Shown here: piece by piece, positions 28,870 through 37,547 of the stretch
How the letters are laid out: each line of letters opens with the position of its first letter
Position numbering within the stretch: position 1 is the first letter of the stretch
NCBI RefSeq assembly: GCF_001713455.1
Contig: NZ_CP016464.1
Span: forward strand, 247,501 to 311,500
Direction: 5' to 3'
Source of the DNA: Bosea sp. RAC05
GTDB taxonomy: Bacteria; Pseudomonadota; Alphaproteobacteria; Rhizobiales; Beijerinckiaceae
Length of the DNA: 64,000 bases
Position numbers and translations under genes: made by a program
Notes under the pieces: generated by a model
The model's database searches: none
Told to the model about the DNA's origin: nothing
Seen by the model: only the letters and a program-made list of their open reading frames with translations

Positions 28870-30090
28870 TCAGCCGGCGTTCGCCGCGGGCGCCTCGTCC
28901 TGGTCCAGCATCAGCCGGGCCCGGGCGGAGAGCTTCTCGGTCTCGCTCTTGAGCTGGCCGCAGGCGGCGAGGATGTCGCGGCCGCGCGGCGTGCGCACCG
29001 GCGAGGCATAGCCGGCGCGGAAGACGATTTCGGAGAAGCGCTCGATGCGGTCCCAGTCCGAGCATTCGTATTTGGTGCCGGGCCAGGGATTGAACGGGAT
29101 CAGGTTGATCTTGGCGGGGATGCCCTTGAGCAGCCGCACCAGCTCGCGCGCCTCGGCGTCGCTGTCGTTGACGCCCTTGAGCATGACGTACTCAAACGTA
29201 ATTCGTTTCGCGTTCGAGACGCCGGGATAGGTCCGGCAGGCCTCGAGCAGATCGGCGATCGGGTACTTCTTGTTCAGCGGAACCAGCTCGTTACGCAGAT
29301 CGTCGCGCACCGCATGCAGCGAGATCGCCAGCATCGTGCCCATCTCGTCGCCGAGCGGGCCGATCTGGGGCACGACGCCCGAGGTCGAGACGGTGATGCG
29401 CCGGCGCCCGAGGGACAGCCCCTCATTGTCGGAAATGACGTCGATGGCGTCGCGCACGCCGTCGAAATTGTAGAGCGGCTCGCCCATGCCCATGAAGACG
29501 ATGTTGGAGACGAAACGCCCGCCATCCTTGGGCACGAAGGCGCCGCCCGGCGCACTCCGATTCGGGAAATCGCCGAGCCGGTCGCGCGCCACCATCAGCT
29601 GCGCCACGATCTCCTCGGTTGTGAGGTTGCGCACGAGGCGCTGGGTGCCGGTGTGGCAGAAGGTGCAGGTCAGCGTGCAGCCGACCTGGCTGGAGACGCA
29701 GAGCGTGCCGCGGTCGACCTCGGGGATGTAGACGCATTCGATCTCGGCGCCGCGGTCGCGCGGGCCGGTCGGCGCCATCCGGATCAGCCATTTGCGGGTG
29801 CCGTCGGTCGAGATCTGCTCGGCGGTGACCTCCGGCAGATCGAGCGTGAAGCGCTCGGCGAGCGCGCCGCGCAAGCCCTTGCCGATCGTGGTCATCTCCG
29901 CGAAATCGCGCACGCCGTAATGATAGATCCAGTTCCAGAGCTGGCCGACGCGCATGCGCCGTTCCTTCTCGGGGATACCGATCTCGGCCAGCGCCTCGGC
30001 CAGCCCGGCGCGCGTGCGCCCGACCAGCGAGGGCCGCTGCAAAACGGGTTCGGCCGCCGGGGCGGCGGGTTCAAGGACGGTCAAGGTCAT
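28870..30090 (-). CDS. rlmN: 23S rRNA (adenine-C2)-methyltransferase RlmN
   Basis: Radical-SAM enzyme (406 residues) that methylates C2 of A2503 in 23S rRNA and A37 in some tRNAs. The [4Fe-4S] ligands are C138, C142 and C145 ([12 protein letters not shown]). The two mechanistic cysteines are C131 (LCVSSQ), matching E. coli C118, and C377 (ACGQL), matching C355. GMGEPLYN lies in the SAM region. The N-terminus is about 20 residues longer than in E. coli and Ala/Pro-rich. It follows the IalB gene by 85 bp on the same strand and is 4 bases upstream of a small membrane protein gene. Confidence 0.97.
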   Translation of the reverse strand: MTLTVLEPAAPAAEPVLQRPSLVGRTRAGLAEALAEIGIPEKERRMRVGQLWNWIYHYGVRDFAEMTTIGKGLRGALAERFTLDLPEVTAEQISTDGTRKWLIRMAPTGPRDRGAEIECVYIPEVDRGTLCVSSQVGCTLTCTFCHTGTQRLVRNLTTEEIVAQLMVARDRLGDFPNRSAPGGAFVPKDGGRFVSNIVFMGMGEPLYNFDGVRDAIDVISDNEGLSLGRRRITVSTSGVVPQIGPLGDEMGTMLAISLHAVRDDLRNELVPLNKKYPIADLLEACRTYPGVSNAKRITFEYVMLKGVNDSDAEARELVRLLKGIPAKINLIPFNPWPGTKYECSDWDRIERFSEIVFRAGYASPVRTPRGRDILAACGQLKSETEKLSARARLMLDQDEAPAANAG

Positions 30091-30175
30091 CGGAACTCTG
30101 GCTCGGGGCGGGCGGTGGCGTCCCGCATTGGGGCGCGCTCATAGCACGAGAACGCGCGCCAGAGAAATCGCCGGC

Positions 30176-30802
30176 CTATTTGCAGGCGTCTTCGGCGCGC
30201 TTCACCGTCTGGCTCATGCCGGCGAGAGAGTATTTGTCGGCGGTCGGGTTGCCGCGCTTCGACGTGCCCTTGATCTCGAGCCCGGCGCCCTTGCGCAGCG
30301 ATTCGAGCATGCGCGGCTCTTCGGCCGGGTTCTTCAGCCACATGTTCTGGCCCTTGGCGACGAGCGCATAGCGCTCCGACCCGATGATGGCCTGATGCTC
30401 GACATCTTCCTTGAGGTCGAAATTCATCACGAAGCTGATCTCGTTGCGCACGCCCTCGGCCGGGCGCGTGGCCACGAAGAGCAGGCCCTCGACGTCCTTG
30501 AGATTCGCCGGCAGGCGGCTTTCCGCCTTGGACAGCGCGTAGCAGACCTTGGAACGGCCCTGCTGCGACGAGAAGGCCTGCCACTTGCCGGCCGTCTCAA
30601 GCAGCATCGCCTGGCCCTGGCCGGCGGCGGCTGGCGCCGCTGCGGCAGCCGCGGGGCGCCCGCGCTGCTGCTGCTGGGCCTGTGCGGCCGAAGCGAGGAC
30701 CATGGCGCCGAGGCAGCCCGCGAGCAGCGTCGGCAGGAGGAGGACACGGCGCGAGGCGGGAGCGCCGGAACGGAGAAACGAGCTGATCATGGCCGCCATC
30801 AA
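30176..30802 (-). CDS. Invasion-associated locus B (IalB) family protein
   Basis: An exported protein of 208 residues named after the Bartonella IalB protein; it is widespread in Hyphomicrobiales, including non-pathogens, and of uncertain function. A signal peptide (LLAGCLGAMVLASAAQA) is followed by a Gln/Ala/Pro-rich linker. The IalB domain contains WQAFSSQQGRSKVCYALSKA, with the second conserved cysteine at the end (EDACK). These two cysteines probably form a disulfide. Three possible starts lie within 12 bases (30802, 30799, 30790). It precedes rlmN. Confidence 0.88.
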   Translation of the reverse strand: MMAAMISSFLRSGAPASRRVLLLPTLLAGCLGAMVLASAAQAQQQQRGRPAAAAAAPAAAGQGQAMLLETAGKWQAFSSQQGRSKVCYALSKAESRLPANLKDVEGLLFVATRPAEGVRNEISFVMNFDLKEDVEHQAIIGSERYALVAKGQNMWLKNPAEEPRMLESLRKGAGLEIKGTSKRGNPTADKYSLAGMSQTVKRAEDACK

Positions 30803-30989
30803 TCATTAAAAATCTTAACACTGCCTTTACCACCCGTTGACGGGCGCGATGGCTGGGGCAGGCGGATAGAGTGCCACGATCCTGGCGAAAATGCGAATGG
30901 CGGCGCCGGCCGCATCCGCATTTCGAACACTCCTGTCCCATGGCACAATCCTGCGAGAGGGCCGCGAGCCCCACCCGAGGTGGAGAACG

Positions 30990-31964
30990 ATGAAGGCATT
31001 GCTCTGCGAGACGCACGGGCCGGCGGAAACGCTGGTCATCCGCGACATCCCCGAACCTCAGCCGGGCCCGGGCGAGATCGCGATCGCGGTCAGGGCCGCC
31101 GCGCTCAACTTCTTCGACACGCTGATCATCGAGAATCGCTACCAGACCAAGCCCGGGCTGCCGTTCTCGCCGAGCGCGGAATGCGCCGGCATGGTCGTCG
31201 CGCTGGGCGAGGGTGTCTCCGGCTGGCGGATCGGCGAGCGCGTCGCCGCCTGGCTCGGGTATGGCGCCGCGCGTGAGCGCGTCGTGGTTCCCGCCGAAAG
31301 CGCGATCCCGATCCCGGACGGGCTCTCCGACGCGCAGGCGGCGGGTCTCTTCGTCACCTATGGCACCGCGCTGCACGGGCTGATCCAGCGCGCGGGGCTG
31401 AAGCCGGGCGAGACGCTGGCGGTGCTCGGCGCGGCCGGCGGGGCGGGGCTGGCTGCGGTCGAGATCGGCGCTCTGCTCGGGGCCCGCGTGATCGCCTGCG
31501 CCTCCTCGCCGGAGAAGCTGGCCCTTGCCCACGCGCACGGTGCCGGCGAGGGCATCGACTACGGCAGCGAGGACATCCGCGCCGCGCTGCGCCGCCTCAC
31601 CGAGGGCCGCGGCGTCGACGTGCTCTACGACACGGTCGGCGGCGACCTCGCCGAGCCGGCTCTCCGCTCGATGGGCTGGGAGGGGCGCTATCTCGTCGTC
31701 GGCTTCGCAGGCGGCGGCATTCCGAAAATCCCGCTCAACCTGCTGCTGCTGAAGGGCTGCGACCTGCGCGGCGTCTTCTGGGGCGATTTCGTCAAGCGCG
31801 AGCCGAGCGCCCAGCGCGCCAATATGGAGCGGCTGCTGGGCTGGGTCGCGGAGGGCCGGATCCGCGCCCATGTCCATGCCGAGATCCCGCTCGAGCGCTG
31901 GACGGAGGCCTATGCGCTCATCGGCGACCGCAAGGCCCAGGGCAAGATCGTCCTGACGCTGTGA
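30990..31964 (+). CDS. NADPH:quinone oxidoreductase family protein (MDR)
   Basis: A zinc-free medium-chain reductase (324 residues) of the QOR group, which reduces quinones or other alpha,beta-unsaturated carbonyls with NADPH. The GroES-like N-terminal half has LNFFDTLIIENRYQTKPGLP. The Rossmann motif is GAAGGAGLAAVEIGALLGA. The YDTVGGD and NLLLLKGCDLRGVFWG segments are typical of the subgroup. No zinc-binding cysteine loop is present. A GGAGA ribosome site precedes the ATG at 30990. It stands alone, divergent from the IalB gene and convergent with the DUF1232 gene. Confidence 0.9.
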   Translation: MKALLCETHGPAETLVIRDIPEPQPGPGEIAIAVRAAALNFFDTLIIENRYQTKPGLPFSPSAECAGMVVALGEGVSGWRIGERVAAWLGYGAARERVVVPAESAIPIPDGLSDAQAAGLFVTYGTALHGLIQRAGLKPGETLAVLGAAGGAGLAAVEIGALLGARVIACASSPEKLALAHAHGAGEGIDYGSEDIRAALRRLTEGRGVDVLYDTVGGDLAEPALRSMGWEGRYLVVGFAGGGIPKIPLNLLLLKGCDLRGVFWGDFVKREPSAQRANMERLLGWVAEGRIRAHVHAEIPLERWTEAYALIGDRKAQGKIVLTL

Positions 31965-31971
31965 CGCAGCC

Positions 31972-32346
31972 TCAGAGCTCCGTCATCGTCTGCTTCGCCT
32001 TCTCGCGGTGGCCGGGCGTGATCGAACTCGCGACCGCCGCCAGCGCCGCCGCGATCACCGCCGCATCGTCGGTGAAGCCGAGCAGCGGCATGATGTCGGG
32101 CAGCGCATCGAGCGGCAGCACGAAATAGCCGAGCGCCGCGAGCAGCGTCATCCGGACACGCCGCGGCGTCGCCGGGTCGCGGGCGCAGAACCAGGCGGCC
32201 AGGAGGTCCTCCGCGAAGGGAATGCGCCGGGCGACGCGCTTCAGCCGGCCGAGGAACTCGGCCCCGAAGCGGGCCTCGTCGCGCAGGCTCTTGCGGATCG
32301 CCGCCATTTCCTCGTCCGTGAAGCGGGAGGTGAAACCGTCGCTCAT
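31972..32346 (-). CDS. YkvA family protein (DUF1232)
   Basis: A 124-residue protein with the DUF1232 core near residues 60-95. It reads LLAALGYFVLPLDALPDIMP followed by LLGFTDDAAVIAAALAAV, forming two short membrane-associated helices. Function is unknown for the family. The first half is charged and helical (FTDEEMAAIRKSLRDEARFG). I take the ATG at 32346 because it directly precedes the conserved region; the frame upstream is antisense to the SDR promoter region. It is convergent with the quinone oxidoreductase gene, 7 bases apart. Confidence 0.85.
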   Translation of the reverse strand: MSDGFTSRFTDEEMAAIRKSLRDEARFGAEFLGRLKRVARRIPFAEDLLAAWFCARDPATPRRVRMTLLAALGYFVLPLDALPDIMPLLGFTDDAAVIAAALAAVASSITPGHREKAKQTMTEL

Positions 32347-32540
32347 CTGGCCCCTCCTGAGGGCACGTTGCGGGACGCCATCCTGCCGCGATACGGCTGG
32401 CCCCGCCATGTCGAAAGATGTGGCCCCGCCGAAACCCGCTGCAAGAGGTCTGCCCAGCGGGCAGTGCAAGAAACCGCCTTGGACGATGAAGCCAGCGCCG
32501 CTAAACGCTGGAGGCGTCGCATCAGACCCCGGGACACGCC

Positions 32541-33326
32541 ATGCAGATCGATTCCTCCGTCGCCGCGATCGTCACCGGCGGGGCCTCGGGCCTCGGCGAG
32601 GCCACGGCCCGTATGCTGGCCGCCCAGGGCGCCCGCGTCGCGCTGTTCGACCTCAACGCCGAACGGGGCGACAAGGTCGCCACCGAGATCGGCGGCCTCT
32701 TCGTCCCCTGCGACGTCACCATCGAGGCCTCGGTCGACGAAGCGCTGGCCAAGGCGCGAGCGGCCCAGGGCGTGGCGCGCATCCTGGTGAACTGTGCCGG
32801 CATCGCGCCCGGGCGCCGCATCGTCTCGAAGAAGCGCGAGACCGGCGAACTCGTCGCGCATGACACGGCCCTGTTCGAGAAGGCGCTCGCCATCAACCTG
32901 ACCGGCACCTTCCGGATGCTCGCCAAGTCGGCTGCGGCGCTGGCGGCTCTCGACCCGGTCACCGCCGATGGCGGGCGCGGCGTCTTCATCTGCACCGCCT
33001 CCATCGCGGCCGAGGACGGCCAGATCGGCCAGGCCGCCTATGCCGCCTCGAAGGCGGGCGTCGCCGGCATGACCCTGCCGATCGCGCGCGAACTCGCCGC
33101 CTCCGGCATCCGCGTCATGACGATCATGCCCGGCCTGTTCGAGACGCCGATGTTCGACGGCCTGCCCGAGGAGGCCCGCGCCTCGCTCGCTGTCTCCGTC
33201 CCGCACCCCTCGCGGCTGGGCAAGCCGGCGGAATATGCCGCGCTGGTGAAGACCATCATCGAGAACGACATGCTCAACGGCAGCGCGATCCGCCTCGACG
33301 GCGCCCTACGCATGGCCCCGAAATAG
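32541..33326 (+). CDS. SDR family NAD(P)-dependent oxidoreductase (HSD10-like)
   Basis: A classical short-chain dehydrogenase of 261 residues. The cofactor motif is TGGASGLG (residues 13-20), with an acidic residue after strand 2 (FDLNAERG) that favours NAD. NCAG and the catalytic YAASK are present, the latter within QAAYAASKAGVAGMT. The insertion IAPGRRIVSKKRETGEL and the TASIAAEDGQ segment match the 3-hydroxyacyl-CoA dehydrogenase type 2 (HSD10) group, so a role in fatty-acid or branched-chain acyl-CoA oxidation is likely. No beta-oxidation partner is adjacent. It diverges from the DUF1232 gene across 194 bp. Confidence 0.88.
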   Translation: MQIDSSVAAIVTGGASGLGEATARMLAAQGARVALFDLNAERGDKVATEIGGLFVPCDVTIEASVDEALAKARAAQGVARILVNCAGIAPGRRIVSKKRETGELVAHDTALFEKALAINLTGTFRMLAKSAAALAALDPVTADGGRGVFICTASIAAEDGQIGQAAYAASKAGVAGMTLPIARELAASGIRVMTIMPGLFETPMFDGLPEEARASLAVSVPHPSRLGKPAEYAALVKTIIENDMLNGSAIRLDGALRMAPK

Positions 33327-33342
33327 GCGGCGAGCCCGGAAG

Positions 33343-34080
33343 CTAGCCGTCGCGCGCCCTATCCTCCGGGACGATCCGATAGACCGTCCCGGCGCTGCGG
33401 TCGCGGCAGAGATCCACGCGCTCGCCGTTCCAGTGATAGTCGAGATGGCGGCCCTGCACCGGTTGCGAGGCGCGATCCGGATAGAACAACCCGACGCATT
33501 GCCCGCCCGCATGCCGGACGCTGGGGTACACCACGCCATCCGAGCCGGCTGCCCGCAGCGCCGCCCCCACCGCCTGGCTGGCGACATAGTCATCCGGCTT
33601 CAGGACCGCCTCGAGCTCCGATTGCGGCCCCCGCAGATCATGCAATTGCGCGGCGATATCGAGCCGGATTTCTCGAAACTGCGAGGTCCAGCCCGGCGGC
33701 TGGCGCGTCGCCGCCATGAAGCGGGCATGGTGATGCACCGTCTCGAACAGCGCCGTCTCGAAGCTCTCCCCGGCATAAAGCACTCCGAAGGCACCCGCCG
33801 AGAAGCGGCTCGGACGATCCGTGCTGACATGGGTGAAGGGCGCCATCAGCCAGGTCGCGCCCGGCCCCGCCACCCGCCGCTCGGGCGGCACGAGATCGAG
33901 CTGGCCGATCGTTTCCATCAGGCGCGGATTGGTCTTCTGCTCGGCCGAGAGCAGCAGCGGCCAGTCGGCGGGGTCGGCGATGTCCTCGAACAGGTCGATC
34001 GGCGGGAAGAGACTGCGGATGATCCGCACCGCCCCGCGCCAGTGGACCGCCGCGACCGGCAGGCCGCCGGGGTCGATCAC
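33343..34080 (-). CDS. RES domain toxin
   Basis: A RES-family toxin (245 residues). Characterised RES toxins destroy cellular NAD+. The family is named after conserved Arg, Glu and Ser. My candidates here are R92 (in TDRPSRFSAG), E113 (in SFETALFETVH) and S187 (in DGVVYPSVRHAGG); Y102 in GVLYAGES is also typical. The N-terminal 60 residues are an extension seen in longer members. The start is a GTG at 34080 that overlaps the antitoxin stop (GTGA), so it is translated from the same message, antitoxin first. Gene order matches known Xre-RES pairs. All key residues are intact, so it is probably active. Confidence 0.9.
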   Translation of the reverse strand: MIDPGGLPVAAVHWRGAVRIIRSLFPPIDLFEDIADPADWPLLLSAEQKTNPRLMETIGQLDLVPPERRVAGPGATWLMAPFTHVSTDRPSRFSAGAFGVLYAGESFETALFETVHHHARFMAATRQPPGWTSQFREIRLDIAAQLHDLRGPQSELEAVLKPDDYVASQAVGAALRAAGSDGVVYPSVRHAGGQCVGLFYPDRASQPVQGRHLDYHWNGERVDLCRDRSAGTVYRIVPEDRARDG

Positions 34081-34487
34081 CAGCCGCCCCGCTCGTCGTC
34101 GAGATAGCGCCGCACCCGCATCAGGTCGGTGAGCTCGCCGCCGAGCATCACCTGCAGCGCCGAGCGCCCGGCGAAGACCGTGTTCGCAGCATGGATCCAG
34201 TCATAGCCGCGCTGGGGCTCGCGGAAGATGATCCGCAGCGCCTTGTGGATGCCCATCAGGTTCGAGAGCCTGGCCTTGCCGTCGCGCGAGATGCGGCCGA
34301 TCTGCCCGGCCTTCCAGCGGCCATAGCTGCGGGGCGGCATGTCGAGCAGCGTGGCAGCCTGCTCGTCCGTCAGCCGCCAGTGCCGGAACAGGTTGACCGC
34401 GGCCCGAAACATCGCGGCCGCTTCGCCATCGGTGATGGGTTCCGGCGCGAAGCCGCGCGCCGCGGTGTCGATCTCCAGCAGGGCCAT
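34077..34487 (-). CDS. Xre/MbcA/ParS family antitoxin (DUF2384)
   Basis: The 136-residue antitoxin partner of the RES toxin. The N-terminal half is a helix-turn-helix region (DEQAATLLDMPPRSYGRW, near residues 41-58). The C-terminal half is the DUF2384 toxin-binding domain, ending in a conserved MLGGELTDLMRVRRYLDDER segment, the arm that plugs the toxin active site in this family. GGAGG lies 7 bases before the ATG at 34487, which makes it a better start than the adjacent GTG at 34490. Such antitoxins repress their own operon; palindromic sites lie just upstream. Confidence 0.9.
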   Translation of the reverse strand: MALLEIDTAARGFAPEPITDGEAAAMFRAAVNLFRHWRLTDEQAATLLDMPPRSYGRWKAGQIGRISRDGKARLSNLMGIHKALRIIFREPQRGYDWIHAANTVFAGRSALQVMLGGELTDLMRVRRYLDDERGGW

Positions 34488-34499
34488 CACCCATCCTCC

Positions 34500-34538
34500 G
34501 CCATCTGGCTAGAGATGATAGCTTCAGAGCCATATGGC
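34500..34538 (-). promoter_or_regulatory. Probable operator of the RES/Xre operon
   Basis: A perfect 10-bp palindrome GCCATATGGC (34529-34538) and a one-mismatch copy GCCATCTGGC (34500-34509) lie 29 bp apart, centre to centre, directly upstream of the antitoxin ribosome site. Between them GCTA and TAGC flank seven bases (34508-34522). The stretch is AT-richer than its surroundings. Autoregulation is a property of the family; the assignment of these sites is inferred. Confidence 0.5.
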
Positions 34539-34558
34539 AAGGCTGCCCGCCGCGGCGC

Positions 34559-35188
34559 TTATTCGCCTGCCTTCGCCGCCTTGATCTCGTGCTTCAGGAT
34601 CAGTGGTGTCTGGGCGAGCGCGAAGACCATGGTCAGCGGCATCACGCCCCAGACCTTGAAGGCGACCCAGAAATCCTGGGTCTGCGTGCGCCAGACGATC
34701 TCGTTCAGCGCCGCCAGAACGAAGAAGAACAGCCCCCAGCGCAGGGTCAGCTTGCGCCAGCCCTCCTCGTCGAGCTGCATCACCGATTCCAGCACCAGCG
34801 CCAGAAGCGAGCGGCCGAAATACAGCCCGCCCAGCAGCACGCAGCCGAACAGCGCGTTCACGATGGTCGGCTTGACCTTGATGAAGAAGGCGTCGTCCAG
34901 CGCGATGGTCAGCCCGCCGAAGACGGTGACCACGACCGCGTTCACGATCGCCATGCGCGGCAGATAGCCCATCAGGATGCGCGACGCCGCCAGCGCCACC
35001 AGCGAGGCGACGATGAAGATGCCGGTGGCGACGAAGATGCGCCGGTCGGAGGCGACGCCGAACAGCCGGTCGCCATAGGAATTGGCGAAGAAGAAGATCG
35101 CGAGCGGCCCGAATTCCAGCGCCAGCTTGAGCAGAGGGTTGATCGGCCTGCCCTTCGCCGCGGGGGGCTGTGCCATGCTGTCGCTCAT
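34559..35188 (-). CDS. yciB: Septation protein A/inner membrane-spanning protein YciB
   Basis: Inner-membrane protein (209 residues) of the YciB/IspZ family, linked to septum formation and envelope integrity. It has about six membrane segments. Family marks are LALEFGPLAIFFFANSYG near the N-terminus, KPTIVNALFGCVLLGGLYFG in the middle and LRWGLFFFVLAALNEIVWR towards the end, followed by WVAFKVWGVMPLT. The ATG at 35188 precedes a short soluble N-terminus; a second ATG four codons later (35176) is possible. It lies 43 bases downstream of ftsY on the same strand, a linkage seen in other Hyphomicrobiales. Confidence 0.93.
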   Translation of the reverse strand: MSDSMAQPPAAKGRPINPLLKLALEFGPLAIFFFANSYGDRLFGVASDRRIFVATGIFIVASLVALAASRILMGYLPRMAIVNAVVVTVFGGLTIALDDAFFIKVKPTIVNALFGCVLLGGLYFGRSLLALVLESVMQLDEEGWRKLTLRWGLFFFVLAALNEIVWRTQTQDFWVAFKVWGVMPLTMVFALAQTPLILKHEIKAAKAGE

Positions 35189-35231
35189 CTCGTCCTGCCT
35201 GTCTGCGCCGGCGGCGTCATGCCGCGGGCTG

Positions 35232-36398
35232 TCACGCCGCTTCGTCCAAACCGGACACCGCCCGCGCGAAATCGCGCGCCGAGAACGGCTCCAGATCCTC
35301 GACACCCTCGCCGACGCCGATGAAATGCACGGGCAGGCCAAATTTCGCCGCCAGCGCCACCAGGATGCCGCCGCGCGCCGTGCCGTCGAGCTTGGTCATC
35401 ACCAGCCCGGTGACGCCGGCCGTATCGCCGAAGGCCTCGACCTGGCTGAGCGCGTTCTGCCCGACGGTGGCGTCGAGCACCAGCAGCGCCGCATGCGGTG
35501 CCTCCGGATCGAGCTTGCGGATAACGCGGACAACCTTGGCGAGTTCGTCCATCAGCCCGGTCTTGTTCTGCAGCCGCCCGGCCGTGTCGACCAGCAGCAC
35601 ATCGGTGCCTGCGGCTTTCGCCTTCTGCAGCGCCTCGAAGGCGAGCCCCGAGGCGTCCGCCCCCTGATTGCCGGAGACGACCTCCGCCCCCGTGCGCTCG
35701 CCCCAGACCTTGAGCTGCTCGATCGCCGCCGCACGGAAGGTGTCACCTGCCGCTAGCATGACCGACCGGCCCTCGGCCCGGAATTTCGCGGCCAGCTTGC
35801 CAATCGTCGTCGTCTTGCCGGAGCCGTTGACGCCGACCATCAGGATCACGAACGGCTTTTTCGTGGCGTCGATCACCAGCGGCTGGGCGACCGGCGACAG
35901 GATCGCCTCGACCTCGCGCGCCAGGATGGCCTTGACCTCGGAGGGCTCGATCTGCCGGTCGTAGCGTCCATCGCCGACGGCCTTGGCGACGCGGGCGGCG
36001 GTGGCCAGCCCGAGATCGGCCTGGATCAGGATGTCCTCGAGGTCTTCCAGCGTACCGGCATCGAGCTTGCGCTTGGTGAAGAGGTCGGTGATGCCGGTCG
36101 TGAGCGCCGAGGAGGTCCGCGACAGCCCCTCCGTCAGGCGCCGCCACCAGCTCCGCTTGGGCTCGGGCACGGGAACCGGGGCGCTCGGGACCGACGCGGC
36201 CTGTACGGGAGCCGGCTCCGGCATCGCGATCGGCAGCGGCGCGGCCTCGCCGGTCAGCAGCTCGGGCGCGATCGCGGCGTCCGCCAGCGGAGCCTCCGGC
36301 GGCACCGCATCCGGCGTCGGGGGGAAAGCGGCCGGTTCCGGCTCGCTGCCGAACAGTCTCGAAAAGAAGCCGCGCTTCTTCGGTTCGTTCTCGCTCAT
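35232..36398 (-). CDS. ftsY: Signal recognition particle receptor FtsY
   Basis: SRP receptor GTPase (388 residues) that brings ribosome-nascent chains to the translocon. An acidic, Pro/Ala-rich A domain (about residues 18-80) is followed by the N domain (from about 84) and the GTPase G domain. The G domain shows GVNGSGKTT (189-197), DTFRAAA, DTAGR and TKLDGTARGG. The N-terminal KKRGFFSRLFG is an amphipathic membrane-targeting helix. Two adjacent ATGs occur (36401 and 36398); the second is better spaced from GGGAAG. It diverges from the pseudouridine synthase gene across 72 bp and leads the ftsY-yciB operon. Confidence 0.96.
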   Translation of the reverse strand: MSENEPKKRGFFSRLFGSEPEPAAFPPTPDAVPPEAPLADAAIAPELLTGEAAPLPIAMPEPAPVQAASVPSAPVPVPEPKRSWWRRLTEGLSRTSSALTTGITDLFTKRKLDAGTLEDLEDILIQADLGLATAARVAKAVGDGRYDRQIEPSEVKAILAREVEAILSPVAQPLVIDATKKPFVILMVGVNGSGKTTTIGKLAAKFRAEGRSVMLAAGDTFRAAAIEQLKVWGERTGAEVVSGNQGADASGLAFEALQKAKAAGTDVLLVDTAGRLQNKTGLMDELAKVVRVIRKLDPEAPHAALLVLDATVGQNALSQVEAFGDTAGVTGLVMTKLDGTARGGILVALAAKFGLPVHFIGVGEGVEDLEPFSARDFARAVSGLDEAA

Positions 36399-36470
36399 CA
36401 TTCTTCCCGTGGCCTTGCCGCGCCACGGCTCGTGCTTGCGCGACAGGATGGCCTTCGCTAGCGCAATGCC

Positions 36471-37241
36471 ATGACCACGCCCGACCGACCAGAAATTTCG
36501 CAAGCGAGCCCGGGCGCGCACCCCTCCGGATCGCAGCGCGACGAGCTGCCACTGCCCTTTCCGCTGCTCTACCGCGACGCCATGATGCTGGTCATCGACA
36601 AGCCGGCCGGCCTGCCCTCGCATCGCGGGCCCCAGGCCAAGCGCCGGGTCATCCCCGTCCTGACCGACCATCTCGACGCGCTGCGCTTCGGCCTGCCGCG
36701 CCGGCCCGAAGCCGCACACCGGCTCGACAAGGACACGTCGGGCTGCCTGATCCTCGGCCGCCATCCCCGCGCCATGGCCGAGCTCAACCAGATGTTCCGC
36801 GACGGCGGAATCGCCAAGAGCTACTGGGCGATCGTGCAGGGCAGCCCGGCCGCCGAGTCAGGGTTGATCGACCTGCCGCTGGCCAAGCGCGCACCCGATC
36901 GCGGCTGGTGGATGAAGGTGGATCCCGACGGCCTGCCTTCGCAGACGCGCTACCGGGTGATGGGGCGCGGACAGGGCGAGGCCGGCCCGCTCGCCTGGCT
37001 CGAGCTCGAGCCGTTGACCGGCCGCACCCACCAGCTGCGCGTCCATTGCGCGGAATCGGGCTGGCCGATGCTGGGCGACGAGATCTATGGCGATGCCCCG
37101 CGCGAGGGCGGGCCGGGCCTGCAGCTTCATGCCCGCTCCGTCACCGTGCCGCTCTATCGCAAGAAGCCGCCGATCCGGGTCGAGGCGCCGCCGCCGCCGC
37201 ATATGCTGGCCGCCCTGCGGGCCTGCGGCTGGCGTGAATAG
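36471..37241 (+). CDS. RluA family RNA pseudouridine synthase
   Basis: A 256-residue enzyme converting a specific uridine in rRNA or tRNA to pseudouridine. The catalytic aspartate is D86 in HRLDKDTSG. Other motifs are VIDKPAGLPSHRG (41-53), KSYWAIVQG and LTGRTHQLRVH. It has no S4 domain, so it belongs to the short RluA/TruC-like group, and the exact target base cannot be told. About 25 N-terminal residues are poorly conserved and Ser/Pro-rich. It is convergent with phhB, whose stop is 9 bases past its own. Confidence 0.93.
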   Translation: MTTPDRPEISQASPGAHPSGSQRDELPLPFPLLYRDAMMLVIDKPAGLPSHRGPQAKRRVIPVLTDHLDALRFGLPRRPEAAHRLDKDTSGCLILGRHPRAMAELNQMFRDGGIAKSYWAIVQGSPAAESGLIDLPLAKRAPDRGWWMKVDPDGLPSQTRYRVMGRGQGEAGPLAWLELEPLTGRTHQLRVHCAESGWPMLGDEIYGDAPREGGPGLQLHARSVTVPLYRKKPPIRVEAPPPPHMLAALRACGWRE

Positions 37242-37250
37242 CGCCTGAAA

Positions 37251-37547
37251 CTACGGGCGCAGCGCATCCATGGCGTGGGCGAGGCGGACGTCGAGTTCCG
37301 TCAGCCCGCCCGCATCATGCGTTGCCAGCGTCACCTCCACGGTGCGGTAGACGTTGAACCACTCGGGATGGTGACCCATCGCCTCGGCCAGCAGCGCGAC
37401 CCGCGTCATCCAGCCGAAGGCCTCGCTGAAATCGCGGAAGACATAGCGCTTGGTCATGGCTTCGCGCCCCTCGACGAGTTTCCACCCGGTCAGCGTCGTC
37501 AGCGCCTCCTGCAGGGCATCGGGGCCGAGTCGCTTGGGCATGGTCAT
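37251..37547 (-). CDS. phhB: Pterin-4a-carbinolamine dehydratase
   Basis: A 98-residue enzyme that dehydrates 4a-hydroxytetrahydrobiopterin, recycling the pterin cofactor of aromatic amino acid hydroxylases. The family motif is [20 protein letters not shown], containing both catalytic histidines and the tryptophan. [19 protein letters not shown] is the preceding helix. No phenylalanine hydroxylase gene is in the window, so it may have another role, as in many bacteria that keep it alone. The ATG at 37547 overlaps the thpR stop by 4 bases. Confidence 0.95.
   Translation of the reverse strand: MTMPKRLGPDALQEALTTLTGWKLVEGREAMTKRYVFRDFSEAFGWMTRVALLAEAMGHHPEWFNVYRTVEVTLATHDAGGLTELDVRLAHAMDALRP

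Noticed and set aside
30807..30826. CtrA-like TTAA pairs upstream of the IalB gene
   Set aside because: One pair has a 5-base spacer and the other ends TTTAC; neither meets the consensus closely enough.
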